Shown here: positions 55,901 to 64,000 of the stretch, one piece after another | Position numbering within the stretch: position 1 is the first letter of the stretch | Layout of the letters: each line of letters starts with the position of its first letter | From: an uncultured Draconibacterium sp. | GTDB taxonomy: Bacteria; Bacteroidota; Bacteroidia; Bacteroidales; Prolixibacteraceae | DNA: 64,000 nucleotides | NCBI RefSeq assembly: GCF_963677575.1 | Contig: NZ_OY782038.1 | Location: forward strand, 5,565,241-5,629,240 | Reading direction: 5' to 3' | Notes under the pieces: generated by a model | What the model saw: the letters and a program-made list of their open reading frames with translations, nothing else | Databases searched by the model: none | What the model was told of the DNA's origin: nothing | Position numbers and translations under genes: made by a program

Positions 55901-58135
55901 ATGATACCTAATTTTAAAAAAGCATTGCTTATTAGCATTGCGGTTCTTCTATTTTCGTGTGCCCAAAAGGAAAATGCGAACAAAATGAAACAACCTGTGG
56001 ATTTTGTAAATCCATACATGGGAAATATAAGCCACCTTTTAGTTCCAACTTATCCAACCATTCATTTACCCAACAGTATGTTGCGTGTTTATCCCGAGCG
56101 TGGCGATTATACTGGTGTTGAACTACATGCTTTACCTTTGGTAGTAACCAGTCATCGTGGAAGTTCTGCCTTTCGCTTAAGCCCGTTTCAGGGGAGCGAG
56201 AATCAGATAAGACCTGTCGTTAATTACAGTTTCGATCAGGAACAAATAACACCTTATTCGTATGCCGTTTATTTAGATGAACAGCAAATTCTGGTAAATT
56301 TTGGAGTGTCGCATCAATCGGCAGCCTACGAAATTGAGTTTGAAAAGAATGCTCCTTCATATTTAATTTTAACATCGGGAAATGGAGCATTAAGCTGGGA
56401 TGGCAAAGCACTAAGTGGATACCAATGGATTGCCAACCATACCAAAGTGTATATCTATTTGGTTCCTGATAAAACGCCGGAAGTACTGGCGCAATTAAAA
56501 GGAGGTGAACTAATAGAAGCCCAAAATGCCGAAGGAAGAAATGCCTGTATGGTGCTAAAATATCCTCAGGGAACAAAAGTGCTAAATGTTGATTACGGAA
56601 TTTCGTTTATTGATGTAAAACAAGCAAAAGCAAATATGTACCGCGAAGTTGCATTGAAAAGCATTGATGAAATTCAGGCAAAAGGCCGTGCTATTTGGAA
56701 CAATGCACTCGGAAAAATTGAGATTGAAGGAGGAACTCCTGACGAACAAGCTGTCTTTTATACTTCGCTGTACCGCTGTTATGAGCGCCCGGTTTGTATT
56801 TCAGAAGATGGAAGATATTACAGTGCATTCGATAAAAAGGTACATAATGATAATGGACGTCCGTTTTACACCGACGACTGGATTTGGGATTCTTATCGGG
56901 CGCATCACCCCTTGCGGGTTTTACTGGATAAAAAGAAGGAAGAAGATATTCTTAATTCATTTGTCAGAATGTCAGAACAAATGGATAATTTCTGGTGGCC
57001 AACTTTCCCTGAAATTACCGGCGATAGTCGCCGGATGAATTCAAACCACGGCGTAGCAACAGTTATCGATGGTTACCGAAAGGGAGTGCGAAATTTCGAT
57101 CTTGAAAAAGCATATGAAGCATGTAAAGGTGCAATTACCGAAAAAACATTGGCTCCCTGGTCGGGGGAACCTGCCGGCGAGTTAGATGAGTTTTACAAAA
57201 AGCACGGCTATATTCCGGCTATACAGCATGGCGAAAAAGAGACTATTCCAGAGGTTAATTCCGGCGAAAAACGCCAGCCGGTTGCAGTAACACTGGGTAC
57301 TTCCTATGATGAATGGTGTTTATCGGAAATTGCCGGCGAGTTGGGTAAAGAACAAGATGCGGTTTTTTTCAAAAAAGCGTCGTACAATTACCGAAATCTG
57401 TTTAACGGAAAAACCCGTTTTTTTCATCCAAAAGATAAAAACGGGAAATTTATTGAACCGTTTGATTATAAGTTCTCTGGCGGGATGGGGGCACGAGATT
57501 ATTACGGAGAGAATAATGGATGGACCTACCGTTGGGATGTTCAACACAATATTCCTGATTTAATCGATTTGATGGGTGATGAAGAGCAATTTGTGAAAGA
57601 GCTTGACCGTACATTTAAAGAGTCGCTTGGACGCAGTAAATTTGGTTTTTATGCTCAGTTACCCGATCAAACCGGTAATGTAGGGCAATTTACAATGGCT
57701 AATGAGCCTTCGTTACATATTCCGTATTTATACAATTACGCAGGGCAACCCTGGAAAACCCAGAAACTTATCAGGAAACTTATTAAAGAGTGGTTCCGAA
57801 ACGATTTAATGGGTGTTCCCGGCGATGAAGACGGAGGAGGAATGTCGGCTTTTGTCGTTTTTTCGGCAATGGGATTTTATCCGGTAACTCCCGGTATTCC
57901 TGAGTACTCAATTGGTAGCCCCATGTTTAAACATGTATCGGTTAATCTGGAGAATGGGAGAACGTTTGAGATTGAAGCTCATAATGCTTCTGACGAAAAC
58001 AAATATATTCAGTCGGCAACATTAAATGGCGAAAAATTGAGCACTCCATGGATTTCGCACGAAGCTATTGAAAATGGCGGAAAACTGATTTTTGAAATGG
58101 GGCCAAAAGCAAACAGAGCCTGGGGCGTTGAATAA
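55901..58135 (+). CDS. GH92 alpha-mannosidase, lipoprotein (GH92-c)
   Basis: The 744-residue lipoprotein (VLLFSCAQ, Cys about residue 20) is a second GH92 subtype. Its entry block is VNPYMGNISHLLVPTYPTI instead of GGHGH. Catalytic elements are complete: general acid Glu537 in YGENNGWTYRW and the DxD pair Asp642/Asp644 in PGDEDGGGMSAFVVFSAMGFYP, numbering close to what I recall for the structurally studied Bacteroides enzyme (Glu533, Asp642, Asp644). NEPSLHIPYLYNYAGQPWKT is also conserved. It should be an active calcium-dependent exo-alpha-mannosidase. It is 39 bp from the TIM-barrel gene and 16 bp from GH92-d. Confidence 0.94.
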   Translation: MIPNFKKALLISIAVLLFSCAQKENANKMKQPVDFVNPYMGNISHLLVPTYPTIHLPNSMLRVYPERGDYTGVELHALPLVVTSHRGSSAFRLSPFQGSENQIRPVVNYSFDQEQITPYSYAVYLDEQQILVNFGVSHQSAAYEIEFEKNAPSYLILTSGNGALSWDGKALSGYQWIANHTKVYIYLVPDKTPEVLAQLKGGELIEAQNAEGRNACMVLKYPQGTKVLNVDYGISFIDVKQAKANMYREVALKSIDEIQAKGRAIWNNALGKIEIEGGTPDEQAVFYTSLYRCYERPVCISEDGRYYSAFDKKVHNDNGRPFYTDDWIWDSYRAHHPLRVLLDKKKEEDILNSFVRMSEQMDNFWWPTFPEITGDSRRMNSNHGVATVIDGYRKGVRNFDLEKAYEACKGAITEKTLAPWSGEPAGELDEFYKKHGYIPAIQHGEKETIPEVNSGEKRQPVAVTLGTSYDEWCLSEIAGELGKEQDAVFFKKASYNYRNLFNGKTRFFHPKDKNGKFIEPFDYKFSGGMGARDYYGENNGWTYRWDVQHNIPDLIDLMGDEEQFVKELDRTFKESLGRSKFGFYAQLPDQTGNVGQFTMANEPSLHIPYLYNYAGQPWKTQKLIRKLIKEWFRNDLMGVPGDEDGGGMSAFVVFSAMGFYPVTPGIPEYSIGSPMFKHVSVNLENGRTFEIEAHNASDENKYIQSATLNGEKLSTPWISHEAIENGGKLIFEMGPKANRAWGVE

Positions 58136-58151
58136 AATTTTTTGATTATTA

Positions 58152-60236
58152 ATGATGAAGTTTGATATGAAACGAATTGCGTTTTGGCAATTAATTGCTG
58201 CCGGATTTTTTATGCTGGTTTCTTGTTCTATAGAAACCACAAATAAAGGAGAGGAAAAAACTGATACCGGGAACAAGGTGAAAGCTGTAAATGTATTTCT
58301 TGGTACTTCAGGCGATCATGGACAGATGTCGCCATCAGCGTCGTATCCGTTTAGCATGTTAAGTATTGGGCCGGTTACCACGCCGCATACGCATACCGGT
58401 TACGAGTATTATGCAAAAAATTATAACGGATTTGTGCATACACATCTCGAAGGTGTTGGTTGTACGGGGTCGGGAGGAAATATTCTTATTAAACCAATTT
58501 TAAGTGGTAATGAGCAAACTGAGCTGATTAAGGAAAACCAACAGGCGGAACCCGGTTACTACAAAGTTAACTTTACAAACGGGATTAATGCCGAAATGAG
58601 TGTTTTGCATAATTTTGGTATTCACAGGTATCATTTTCCAGATACAAATAACGGGGTGATAGTCGATTTATCATATGCGTTGTCGGGGCGGTTTGTAGCA
58701 GAAGATCATGTAGTTGAAGAGGATGCAATTAGTGGCTGGATTGATACAAAAACTACCTGTAGCCGTGGAATTTACCGGATTTATTATTATTTGCAGGTGC
58801 CTGGATGCCAGTCGATAGTTGAAACAGCGGAACACAAATTTCTGATTGAAGGCAATAAAACAGCTGATATTCAGGTAAATATTGGTTTCTCATCGGTAAA
58901 TGCCGATTATGCCAAAGAAAGAATATGGAATAATAGTTTTGAACAGGTACGTCTGAGTGCACAAGCACAATGGAGTAATTTGTTAAACCGAATTCAGGTG
59001 TCGGGAGAGAAAGACAGGGTCGAGCTGTTTTATTCGTTATTATACCGGGGCCTGCAGGCTCCTTATCTTATTTCGGAAGATGACGGTGTTTATACTGCCA
59101 TTGATGGTTCTGTTCAAAATTCTGCTATTCCCGTTTATAATGGATGGGCCATTTGGGATAATTACAGAGAACAGTTGCCAATGTTATCTCTGTTTTATCC
59201 GGAAGAATACAGTGGCATAGCCTGGTCTGTTGCGAATTTATATCCTTATGGGAAAGACAATTGGGCAACCAGGCACGAACCTTCGCCAACAGTACGTACC
59301 GAGCATGCAATGGTTGTTTTGTTAGACGCGTGGAACAAAGGATATGATATTCCGTTTGACGAAATTAAAGAATATCTGCTGGAAGAAGCTGAAAATTTAG
59401 ATTACAAATCGCCAGACAAAGCACTGGAATCGAGTTATGATTGTTGGGCACTCTCCGAGATCTTAAAAATTACCGGAGACAATGATCTTAGCTCTAAATA
59501 CAGAAAAAAGGCTTTGGAATATAAAAAGTATTGGTTGAAAGATTTTAAGGATTTGAACCAACCAGACATTGATCGTATGCAGGCGCGCGGACTTTACCAG
59601 GGAACTATTTGGCAGTATCGCTGGTTTGTGCCGTTTGATGTGGCAGGATTAAAAGAGTTGGCGGGAGGAGAGGACGCTTTTTTAGAGCAACTCGATCGTT
59701 TTTTTGAGGAAAATAACTACAACCACGCTAATCAGCCCGACCTCCAGGTACCTGGCTTATACAATGCTACAAAAGAGCCATGGAAATCTCAAAAGCTGTT
59801 CAGAGAATTATTGCTCGATACGGTTGTACAATGCTATTTTAACAATAACAGCAAAGGCATTGATCCGTATATTGGACGCATTTACAATAACCGTCCAAAG
59901 GCATATTTGCGTACAATGGATGACGATGCGGGAACCATGTCGTCGTGGTTTGTATTGCGCAGTCTCGGACTATCGGCGGCCAATGTTGGTGAGCCGGTAT
60001 ACTATCTTACGGCACCTGTTTTTCAAACGGTGAAACTGGATTGGGGAAATGGCAGAACATTCGATATCAAAATTGAAAATTACAATAAGGATCACTTTTA
60101 TATCAAAAGAGTAAAGCTGAATGGAGAAGAGTTAAAACGAAACTGGTTAACCCATCAGGAAATAGTCTCGGGAGGCGAACTGCTTATTGAAACTTCGGAT
60201 GTGCCTAATAAAAATTGGGGTATTGAAAAAAGATAA
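58152..60236 (+). CDS. GH92-family protein with Gln in place of the general-acid Glu (GH92-d)
   Basis: The 694-residue lipoprotein (FFMLVSCSIE; later starts at 58155 and 58167 keep the signal) has a GH92 entry (NVFLGTSGDHGQMSPSASYP, GFVHTHLEGVGCTGSGGN). Aligning LYQGTIWQYRWFVPFD with the family block SEGNGWQYTFLVPQD puts Gln483 where the general acid should be. The base pair Asp590/Asp592 is kept in MDDDAGTMSSWFVLRSLGL. The NEP block also reads NQP (ANQPDLQVPGLYN). A GH92 that cleaves mannose-1-phospho-6-mannose is known to lack the acid because phosphate is a good leaving group, so a mannosyl-phosphate hydrolase is the leading hypothesis; an inactive binding protein is the alternative. Confidence 0.88.
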   Translation: MMKFDMKRIAFWQLIAAGFFMLVSCSIETTNKGEEKTDTGNKVKAVNVFLGTSGDHGQMSPSASYPFSMLSIGPVTTPHTHTGYEYYAKNYNGFVHTHLEGVGCTGSGGNILIKPILSGNEQTELIKENQQAEPGYYKVNFTNGINAEMSVLHNFGIHRYHFPDTNNGVIVDLSYALSGRFVAEDHVVEEDAISGWIDTKTTCSRGIYRIYYYLQVPGCQSIVETAEHKFLIEGNKTADIQVNIGFSSVNADYAKERIWNNSFEQVRLSAQAQWSNLLNRIQVSGEKDRVELFYSLLYRGLQAPYLISEDDGVYTAIDGSVQNSAIPVYNGWAIWDNYREQLPMLSLFYPEEYSGIAWSVANLYPYGKDNWATRHEPSPTVRTEHAMVVLLDAWNKGYDIPFDEIKEYLLEEAENLDYKSPDKALESSYDCWALSEILKITGDNDLSSKYRKKALEYKKYWLKDFKDLNQPDIDRMQARGLYQGTIWQYRWFVPFDVAGLKELAGGEDAFLEQLDRFFEENNYNHANQPDLQVPGLYNATKEPWKSQKLFRELLLDTVVQCYFNNNSKGIDPYIGRIYNNRPKAYLRTMDDDAGTMSSWFVLRSLGLSAANVGEPVYYLTAPVFQTVKLDWGNGRTFDIKIENYNKDHFYIKRVKLNGEELKRNWLTHQEIVSGGELLIETSDVPNKNWGIEKR

Positions 60237-60452
60237 TTCCTGCTCGAAAATTCGAGGTCTGAATAATAATTAGACAACAGAAATAGAGATGACAGTTGTA
60301 TCAAAAGCTCTGGTTAAAAGGCTCTATCAGGTATTCTACTTATTTATTATGAATTTGAAAATATATACTGGAAGAATTTATACAAAATTGATCTAAAATT
60401 TGGCTTAATAAGTCAGGACGAGTTCAATTATTTAATAATCAACTTTAATAGC

Positions 60453-61157
60453 ATGAAACAAACAATTTTAATAGTTGCATCTATCTTAGCAACTGCATTA
60501 TTAGGAAATTCACAAGAGTTAAATACTTTAACTAAAGCTGAAAAAAAAGCTGGATGGGAACTGCTTTTTAACGGAAAAGACCTTGATGGTTGGAAAATTT
60601 TTCAGGGTGGTGATGAAGTAAAAGGATGGAAAGTAATTGATGGTATCCTTAATAATTCCGGTACAGGAAGTGACCATGGAGGAGATATTATCACAAAAAA
60701 ACAGTTCAAAGATTTTGAATTGTATCTGGAATGGAAAATTGCACCCGAAAGTAATAGTGGTATTTTTTACCATGTACAGGAAGGCGTTGCTGAAAAAATT
60801 TATGAAACAGGCCCTGAGTATCAGTTATTAGACGATAAAGGCTGGCCAACAAAACTCAACGACAGCCAGTATACCGGGTCTAATTATGCAATGCAAAAGC
60901 CAATTGGTGCCAAAGTAAAACCACTTGACGAGTGGAACACTACGCGCATTATTGTTAAAGGAAGCAAAGTAGAACACTATTTAAACGGGAAAAAAGTAGT
61001 GGAATACGAATTATGGACCGACGATTGGAAAGAGCGTAAAAGTAACTGCAAATGGAAAAATGCACTTTACTACGGCGTGGCAAAAAAAGGACACATCGGG
61101 TTGCAAGATCATGGTGGCCTTACCCAATTTAGAAATATGAAGATTCGGAAACTATAA
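60453..61157 (+). CDS. Exported DUF1080 protein (3-keto-disaccharide hydrolase family)
   Basis: The 234-residue protein has a Sec signal (ALLGNSQ, about residue 21) and a single concanavalin-like beta-sandwich of the 3-keto-disaccharide hydrolase family. Landmarks are GWELLFNGKDLDGWKIFQGG, HGGDIITKKQFKDFELYLEW, SNSGIFYHVQE and the C-terminal GHIGLQDHGGLTQFRNMKIR. Members hydrolyse or eliminate glycosidic bonds once a dehydrogenase has made a 3-keto sugar. Its neighbour 175 bp downstream is a Tat-exported Gfo/Idh oxidoreductase, the expected partner. The 216 bp before it hold no gene or clear promoter. Confidence 0.92.
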   Translation: MKQTILIVASILATALLGNSQELNTLTKAEKKAGWELLFNGKDLDGWKIFQGGDEVKGWKVIDGILNNSGTGSDHGGDIITKKQFKDFELYLEWKIAPESNSGIFYHVQEGVAEKIYETGPEYQLLDDKGWPTKLNDSQYTGSNYAMQKPIGAKVKPLDEWNTTRIIVKGSKVEHYLNGKKVVEYELWTDDWKERKSNCKWKNALYYGVAKKGHIGLQDHGGLTQFRNMKIRKL

Positions 61158-61186
61158 CAAAAAATGATCGGGGTAAATTATAACAA

Positions 61187-61194
61187 TACTTTTG
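61187..61194 (+). promoter_or_regulatory. Possible -7 element before the second Gfo/Idh gene
   Basis: TACTTTTG, the same octamer as the locus B promoter, occurs 138 bp before the ATG at 61333. It has no -33 box and no copy of the direct repeats, so support is weak. Confidence 0.3.
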
Positions 61195-61332
61195 TTTATA
61201 AATCAACGCCCGCGCAAAAAATAGATTAATGAAACGACCATGAATTTTAACATTTTAAAATACACCCATAAAAATGATTAAAATTCATCGGGAGTTACAT
61301 CTTATACCGAATAAATAAACAATTTTAATAAG

Positions 61333-62622
61333 ATGAAAAGAAGAGATTTTCTGAAAAATGCAGCGGCATTTGCATCCATTACCATGTTGCCGTCATCAGT
61401 ATGGGCACTAACAAAAAATGGTAAATTGAGAACAGCACATATCGGAGTTGGAGGAATGGGGCTTTCTGATTTAAAATCAATAGCTTCTCATCCGATGGTT
61501 GAAGTTACAGCACTATGCGATGTCGACTCAATTCGGTTGGCAGAAGCTAATATGTTATATCCTGAGGCAAAGACGTTTGCAGACTACCGGGTGCTTTTTG
61601 ATAAAATGGGTAAAGATATTGATGCAGTAATTGTATCAACGCCCGACCATACCCATGCGCCTGCATCTATGCTGGCTATGCAAATGGGAAAACCTGTTTA
61701 TTGTCAAAAACCGCTCACGCATCATGTGTCCGAAGCGCGGGCTATGCGTAAATATGCTGAAGAAAATGACCTTATTACCCAAATGGGTATCCAATGTCAC
61801 TCAAGCGACATGTACCGAAAAGCGGTGGTATTAATTCAGCAAGGAATTATTGGTAAAGTAAATACCGTTCGTGCCTGGTCACCCAAAAATTGGGGATACG
61901 ATGGAGAAGCTCCCGGTGGTAGCGATCCTGTACCGGAGACATTAGACTGGAACCTGTGGTTGGGAACTTCACCAGAACGTCCTTATAAAGAAGGATTTTA
62001 TCATCCCGGAAATTGGCGAAAATTATTAGATTACGGTTGCGGAACTTTAGGAGATATGGGAGTACACATTTTTGATACACCGTACACTGCTCTCGATCTG
62101 GATGTGCCAAAAACCATTAAGACGAAATGCCGAAAACCTATCGGCTTTGGACATCCTGAACACAATATCGTAACCTACGAATTTCCGGGAACAAAATATA
62201 CAACCGATCAATTGAAATGGGTTTGGTACGATGGCCCGGGAGCTCCAAAGAGACATGCCGATCTGAAATTGCCGAATAAAGAGAAACTTCCAAACCAGGG
62301 AGCTATGTTTATCGGCGAAAAAGGGAAACTGCTTCTTCCTCACTGGGATTATCCGAAACTAATTGTAAACGGGAAGTATGAACCTGTTAACTTTCCTGAA
62401 ATGGATAAGGCTGATCACTATCACCAATTTGTCGATACCTGTTTGGGAAAAGATGAATGCAGTGCTTCATTTACCTATGCAGCCCGCCTTACAGAGTCGA
62501 TATTATTGGGAGTAATTGCAAATCGCTTCCCAAAGAAATTATTACACTGGGATATTGCTTCGGCCCGTTTTGTTGAGCCGGAGGCCAACAAACTTCTCGA
62601 CTTTAAATACCGAAAGTTTTAG
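61333..62622 (+). CDS. Tat-exported Gfo/Idh/MocA oxidoreductase (second of two)
   Basis: The 429-residue protein begins with a twin-arginine leader (MKRRDFLKNAAAFA, ending SSVWA). The Rossmann motif HIGVGGMGLSDL and VTALCDVDS are followed by VSTPDHTHAPASMLAMQMGKP and the catalytic-Lys block VYCQKPLTH (Lys126). The C-terminal domain carries LDWNLWLGTSPERPY and GCGTLGDMGVHIFDTP. It resembles the protein at 40946 in plan but differs in motif detail (QKP versus EKP), so the two probably oxidise different positions or act in opposite directions. It ends locus B, next to the DUF1080 gene, and a hairpin follows its stop. Confidence 0.92.
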   Translation: MKRRDFLKNAAAFASITMLPSSVWALTKNGKLRTAHIGVGGMGLSDLKSIASHPMVEVTALCDVDSIRLAEANMLYPEAKTFADYRVLFDKMGKDIDAVIVSTPDHTHAPASMLAMQMGKPVYCQKPLTHHVSEARAMRKYAEENDLITQMGIQCHSSDMYRKAVVLIQQGIIGKVNTVRAWSPKNWGYDGEAPGGSDPVPETLDWNLWLGTSPERPYKEGFYHPGNWRKLLDYGCGTLGDMGVHIFDTPYTALDLDVPKTIKTKCRKPIGFGHPEHNIVTYEFPGTKYTTDQLKWVWYDGPGAPKRHADLKLPNKEKLPNQGAMFIGEKGKLLLPHWDYPKLIVNGKYEPVNFPEMDKADHYHQFVDTCLGKDECSASFTYAARLTESILLGVIANRFPKKLLHWDIASARFVEPEANKLLDFKYRKF

Positions 62623-62651
62623 ATTAATAGTAACATATTTACACATTGAAG

Positions 62652-62684
62652 AGGCTGCCCAAAGGTTAATTTGCGGCAGCCTTT
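62652..62684 (+). terminator. Terminator closing locus B
   Basis: AGGCTGCC (62652-62659) pairs with GGCAGCCT (62675-62682), followed by TTATTCTT. It begins 29 bp after the stop of the last Gfo/Idh gene. Confidence 0.75.
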
Positions 62685-63002
62685 ATTCTTGTTATCCTAT
62701 AATTGCAGAAGAATTTCCTGTCTTCATTTAATATTGTTGAATTTGGAAGGGCTGGAGTCCTAATATTCCTTAATAGGAAGAATTTGCTCTCGATTAGTAC
62801 CTTAAAAGTACCCTCTTTGGGGCTCGTTTTTAAGATCAAATCGATTCAATTTAAATGTTGAAATAGAGAGACTTATTAGAATCGTGAGACTATATTGAGA
62901 ACAAATTTTTTAAAAATGTATGTTCTCTGTAAAATCTCTCTTCGTTCATTTCATCAACTTAAATTAAATTACATAATTCCAATTTGTCAATAAGTTCTGA
63001 CG
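62685..63002. other. Intergenic region with no recognised gene
   Basis: The stretch is AT-rich. A 7-bp inverted repeat GAGAACA/TGTTCTC at 62897-62927 encloses an A/T-rich loop and could weakly terminate the leftward S41 gene, but it has no proper T tail. Nothing else is identifiable. Confidence 0.5.
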
Positions 63003-64000
63003 TTAAACACTTATTATCTCTTTTAATTTTTCAAGCTGAAAATCTTCTTTAAAGAAAATTTGATCTAAGTCTCTATCAATTTTAATGTCGGGTTGTGTGC
63101 CAATCCCATCTAATATTTTGCCATCTTTTTGAAAAGAAACCATCGTACTTATTTTTCCTCTAAACCCTGACTTCGGTAATTCAAACCGCCGACTGTTGCC
63201 ACTCGAACCATCAGTATTTACTCCAACAATTTTTATGTTTGGCAATCCTTTAAATACCGAAACGAGAACTGATGCGGCACTAAATGTCCGTTCATTAGCC
63301 AAAATGTAAATTGGTTTGTTGTAATGGTATTTGTTTTTTGCCAGTTTCTCACCATTAAGAATGTAATAATGGAAGTCACTGTATTTCTCATCATCTAAAT
63401 CGTACATTGGCTTAAATGAGTACATAAACTTATCTACAGCCTTTTGTTCTCTAATATCCAATTCATTTTTTGAAAACAAATAACGGCTGTGCAATTCTTC
63501 TTTTATCTCGTTGCTCAACGGTAATTTTCCTCTTTGCCTTGTAGCATTTACCACATAAACAGAATCGGGGTGAACAAAATAACCTGCCAACTCCTGTATC
63601 AGGTCACGGGTTCCTCCTCCGTTGTTTCGTACATCAATAATTATTGCATCAGTTTGGTCAGCTTTTGTCATAAATGTATTCAAATATTCAAAAAAAGCAG
63701 GACTATCATATTTACTTAGCATTTCAACAATCTGTATATAAGCAATATCGTCGTTCAGCGAGAAGAATTGTTTTATGTTTTCCATATCATTGAAATCCTC
63801 TTCTTTCCAAAAGAAACTTTGGTTTCCAAACCGCTCATCCCACAAATATGCTTTTTCCGATTTGGGAACTAATTTAACCTTTACTTCTTTTTCTGTTCCA
63901 TTCTCATTTACCAGAGTTATCGGAAGAGGATTAGGCAACTCCGCACCAATTTTACTAAAAACGGTTTCAATGTCTCTTAATTCTCTTACAGCCCGAAGCA
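63003..64000 (-). CDS. S41-family peptidase, N-terminus cut by window edge
   Basis: The frame is open to the right edge; about 332 C-terminal residues are visible. The S41 core can be read: DAIIIDVRNNGGGTRDLIQE, the nucleophile Ser in ERTFSAASVLVS, and the late strands SSGNSRRFELPKSGFRGKIS and KILDGIGTQPDIKIDRDLDQ. The visible part starts with an RELRDIETVF stretch, so the PDZ-like region and any signal peptide lie outside. Such proteins are exported serine peptidases of the C-terminal-processing type in Bacteroidota. It is convergent with locus B and unrelated to it by function as far as can be seen. Confidence 0.92.
   Translation of the reverse strand, partial: LRAVRELRDIETVFSKIGAELPNPLPITLVNENGTEKEVKVKLVPKSEKAYLWDERFGNQSFFWKEEDFNDMENIKQFFSLNDDIAYIQIVEMLSKYDSPAFFEYLNTFMTKADQTDAIIIDVRNNGGGTRDLIQELAGYFVHPDSVYVVNATRQRGKLPLSNEIKEELHSRYLFSKNELDIREQKAVDKFMYSFKPMYDLDDEKYSDFHYYILNGEKLAKNKYHYNKPIYILANERTFSAASVLVSVFKGLPNIKIVGVNTDGSSGNSRRFELPKSGFRGKISTMVSFQKDGKILDGIGTQPDIKIDRDLDQIFFKEDFQLEKLKEIISV

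Noticed and set aside
62897..62927. GAGAACA/TGTTCTC inverted repeat near the S41 gene
   Set aside because: The stem is 7 bp with a long A/T loop and no clear T tail; it could arise by chance in AT-rich DNA.
1..64000. Search for tRNA genes, CRISPR arrays, insertion sequences, phage genes and attachment sites
   Set aside because: No cloverleaf with a conserved T-arm, no regularly spaced repeats, no transposase or integrase motifs and no terminal inverted repeats were found by eye.

Overview
The window looks like a chromosome segment from a Bacteroidota bacterium, probably a free-living, glycan-degrading member of the Marinilabiliales/Prolixibacteraceae type. That taxonomic guess is inference. 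The evidence is two SusC/SusD pairs, a hybrid two-component regulator of the HTCS type, Bacteroidota-type promoters (TTTG, about 19 bp, TAnnTTTG), many lipoprotein and twin-arginine signals, weak Shine-Dalgarno sequences and AT-rich DNA. No tRNA, rRNA, CRISPR array or intact insertion sequence was seen.

Layout. (1) 1-9.6 kb, all minus strand: a Tat-exported aldo/keto reductase cut by the left edge, an FRG-domain protein, a small membrane-anchored protein with its own terminator, a methyltransferase, a PhzF-like isomerase, a sialate O-acetylesterase with a TonB-dependent receptor, and a membrane protein/winged-helix regulator pair. (2) 9.8-19.1 kb, plus strand: class I fumarase, a beta-hydroxyacid dehydrogenase with a GH106-like rhamnosidase, an exported PQQ-type propeller and a Bcr/CflA efflux pump. 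(3) 19.2-36.4 kb, polysaccharide utilisation locus A: a divergent AraC regulator, SusC/SusD, a sugar porter, and two exported GH2-type hydrolases flanking a cytoplasmic DUF5107-TPR protein. It has eroded at two points. One is a frameshifted N-terminal stub of a third GH2 paralogue. The other is an in-frame fusion of the 3' end of a glycosidase with L-rhamnose mutarotase, itself broken by one stop codon. (4) 36.7-62.6 kb, locus B: an HTCS regulator reads leftward. To the right run an exported Gfo/Idh oxidoreductase, GH92, SusC, SusD, GH92, GH3, SGNH hydrolase, an exported xylose-isomerase-like TIM barrel, GH92, GH92, a DUF1080 protein and a second exported Gfo/Idh oxidoreductase. (5) The right edge holds part of an S41 peptidase.

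How locus B may work (inference): SusC/SusD import an alpha-mannoside-rich glycan, four different GH92 enzymes and a GH3 trim it in the periplasm, and the two Tat-exported oxidoreductases, the exported isomerase-like protein and the DUF1080 protein form a periplasmic oxidative (3-keto-glycoside) route for part of the product. The fourth GH92 has Gln where the family has its general-acid Glu but keeps the catalytic Asp pair. That pattern is known for a mannosyl-phosphate-cleaving GH92, so the substrate may be a phosphomannan. Two perfect 16-bp direct repeats spaced 21 bp lie just upstream of a TAnnTTTG element between the HTCS and the rightward genes, and are the best candidate for the HTCS operator.

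The strongest leads are the Gln-variant GH92, the exported oxidoreductase/DUF1080/isomerase set inside a GH92 locus, the HTCS direct repeats, and the chimeric rhamnosidase-mutarotase relic.
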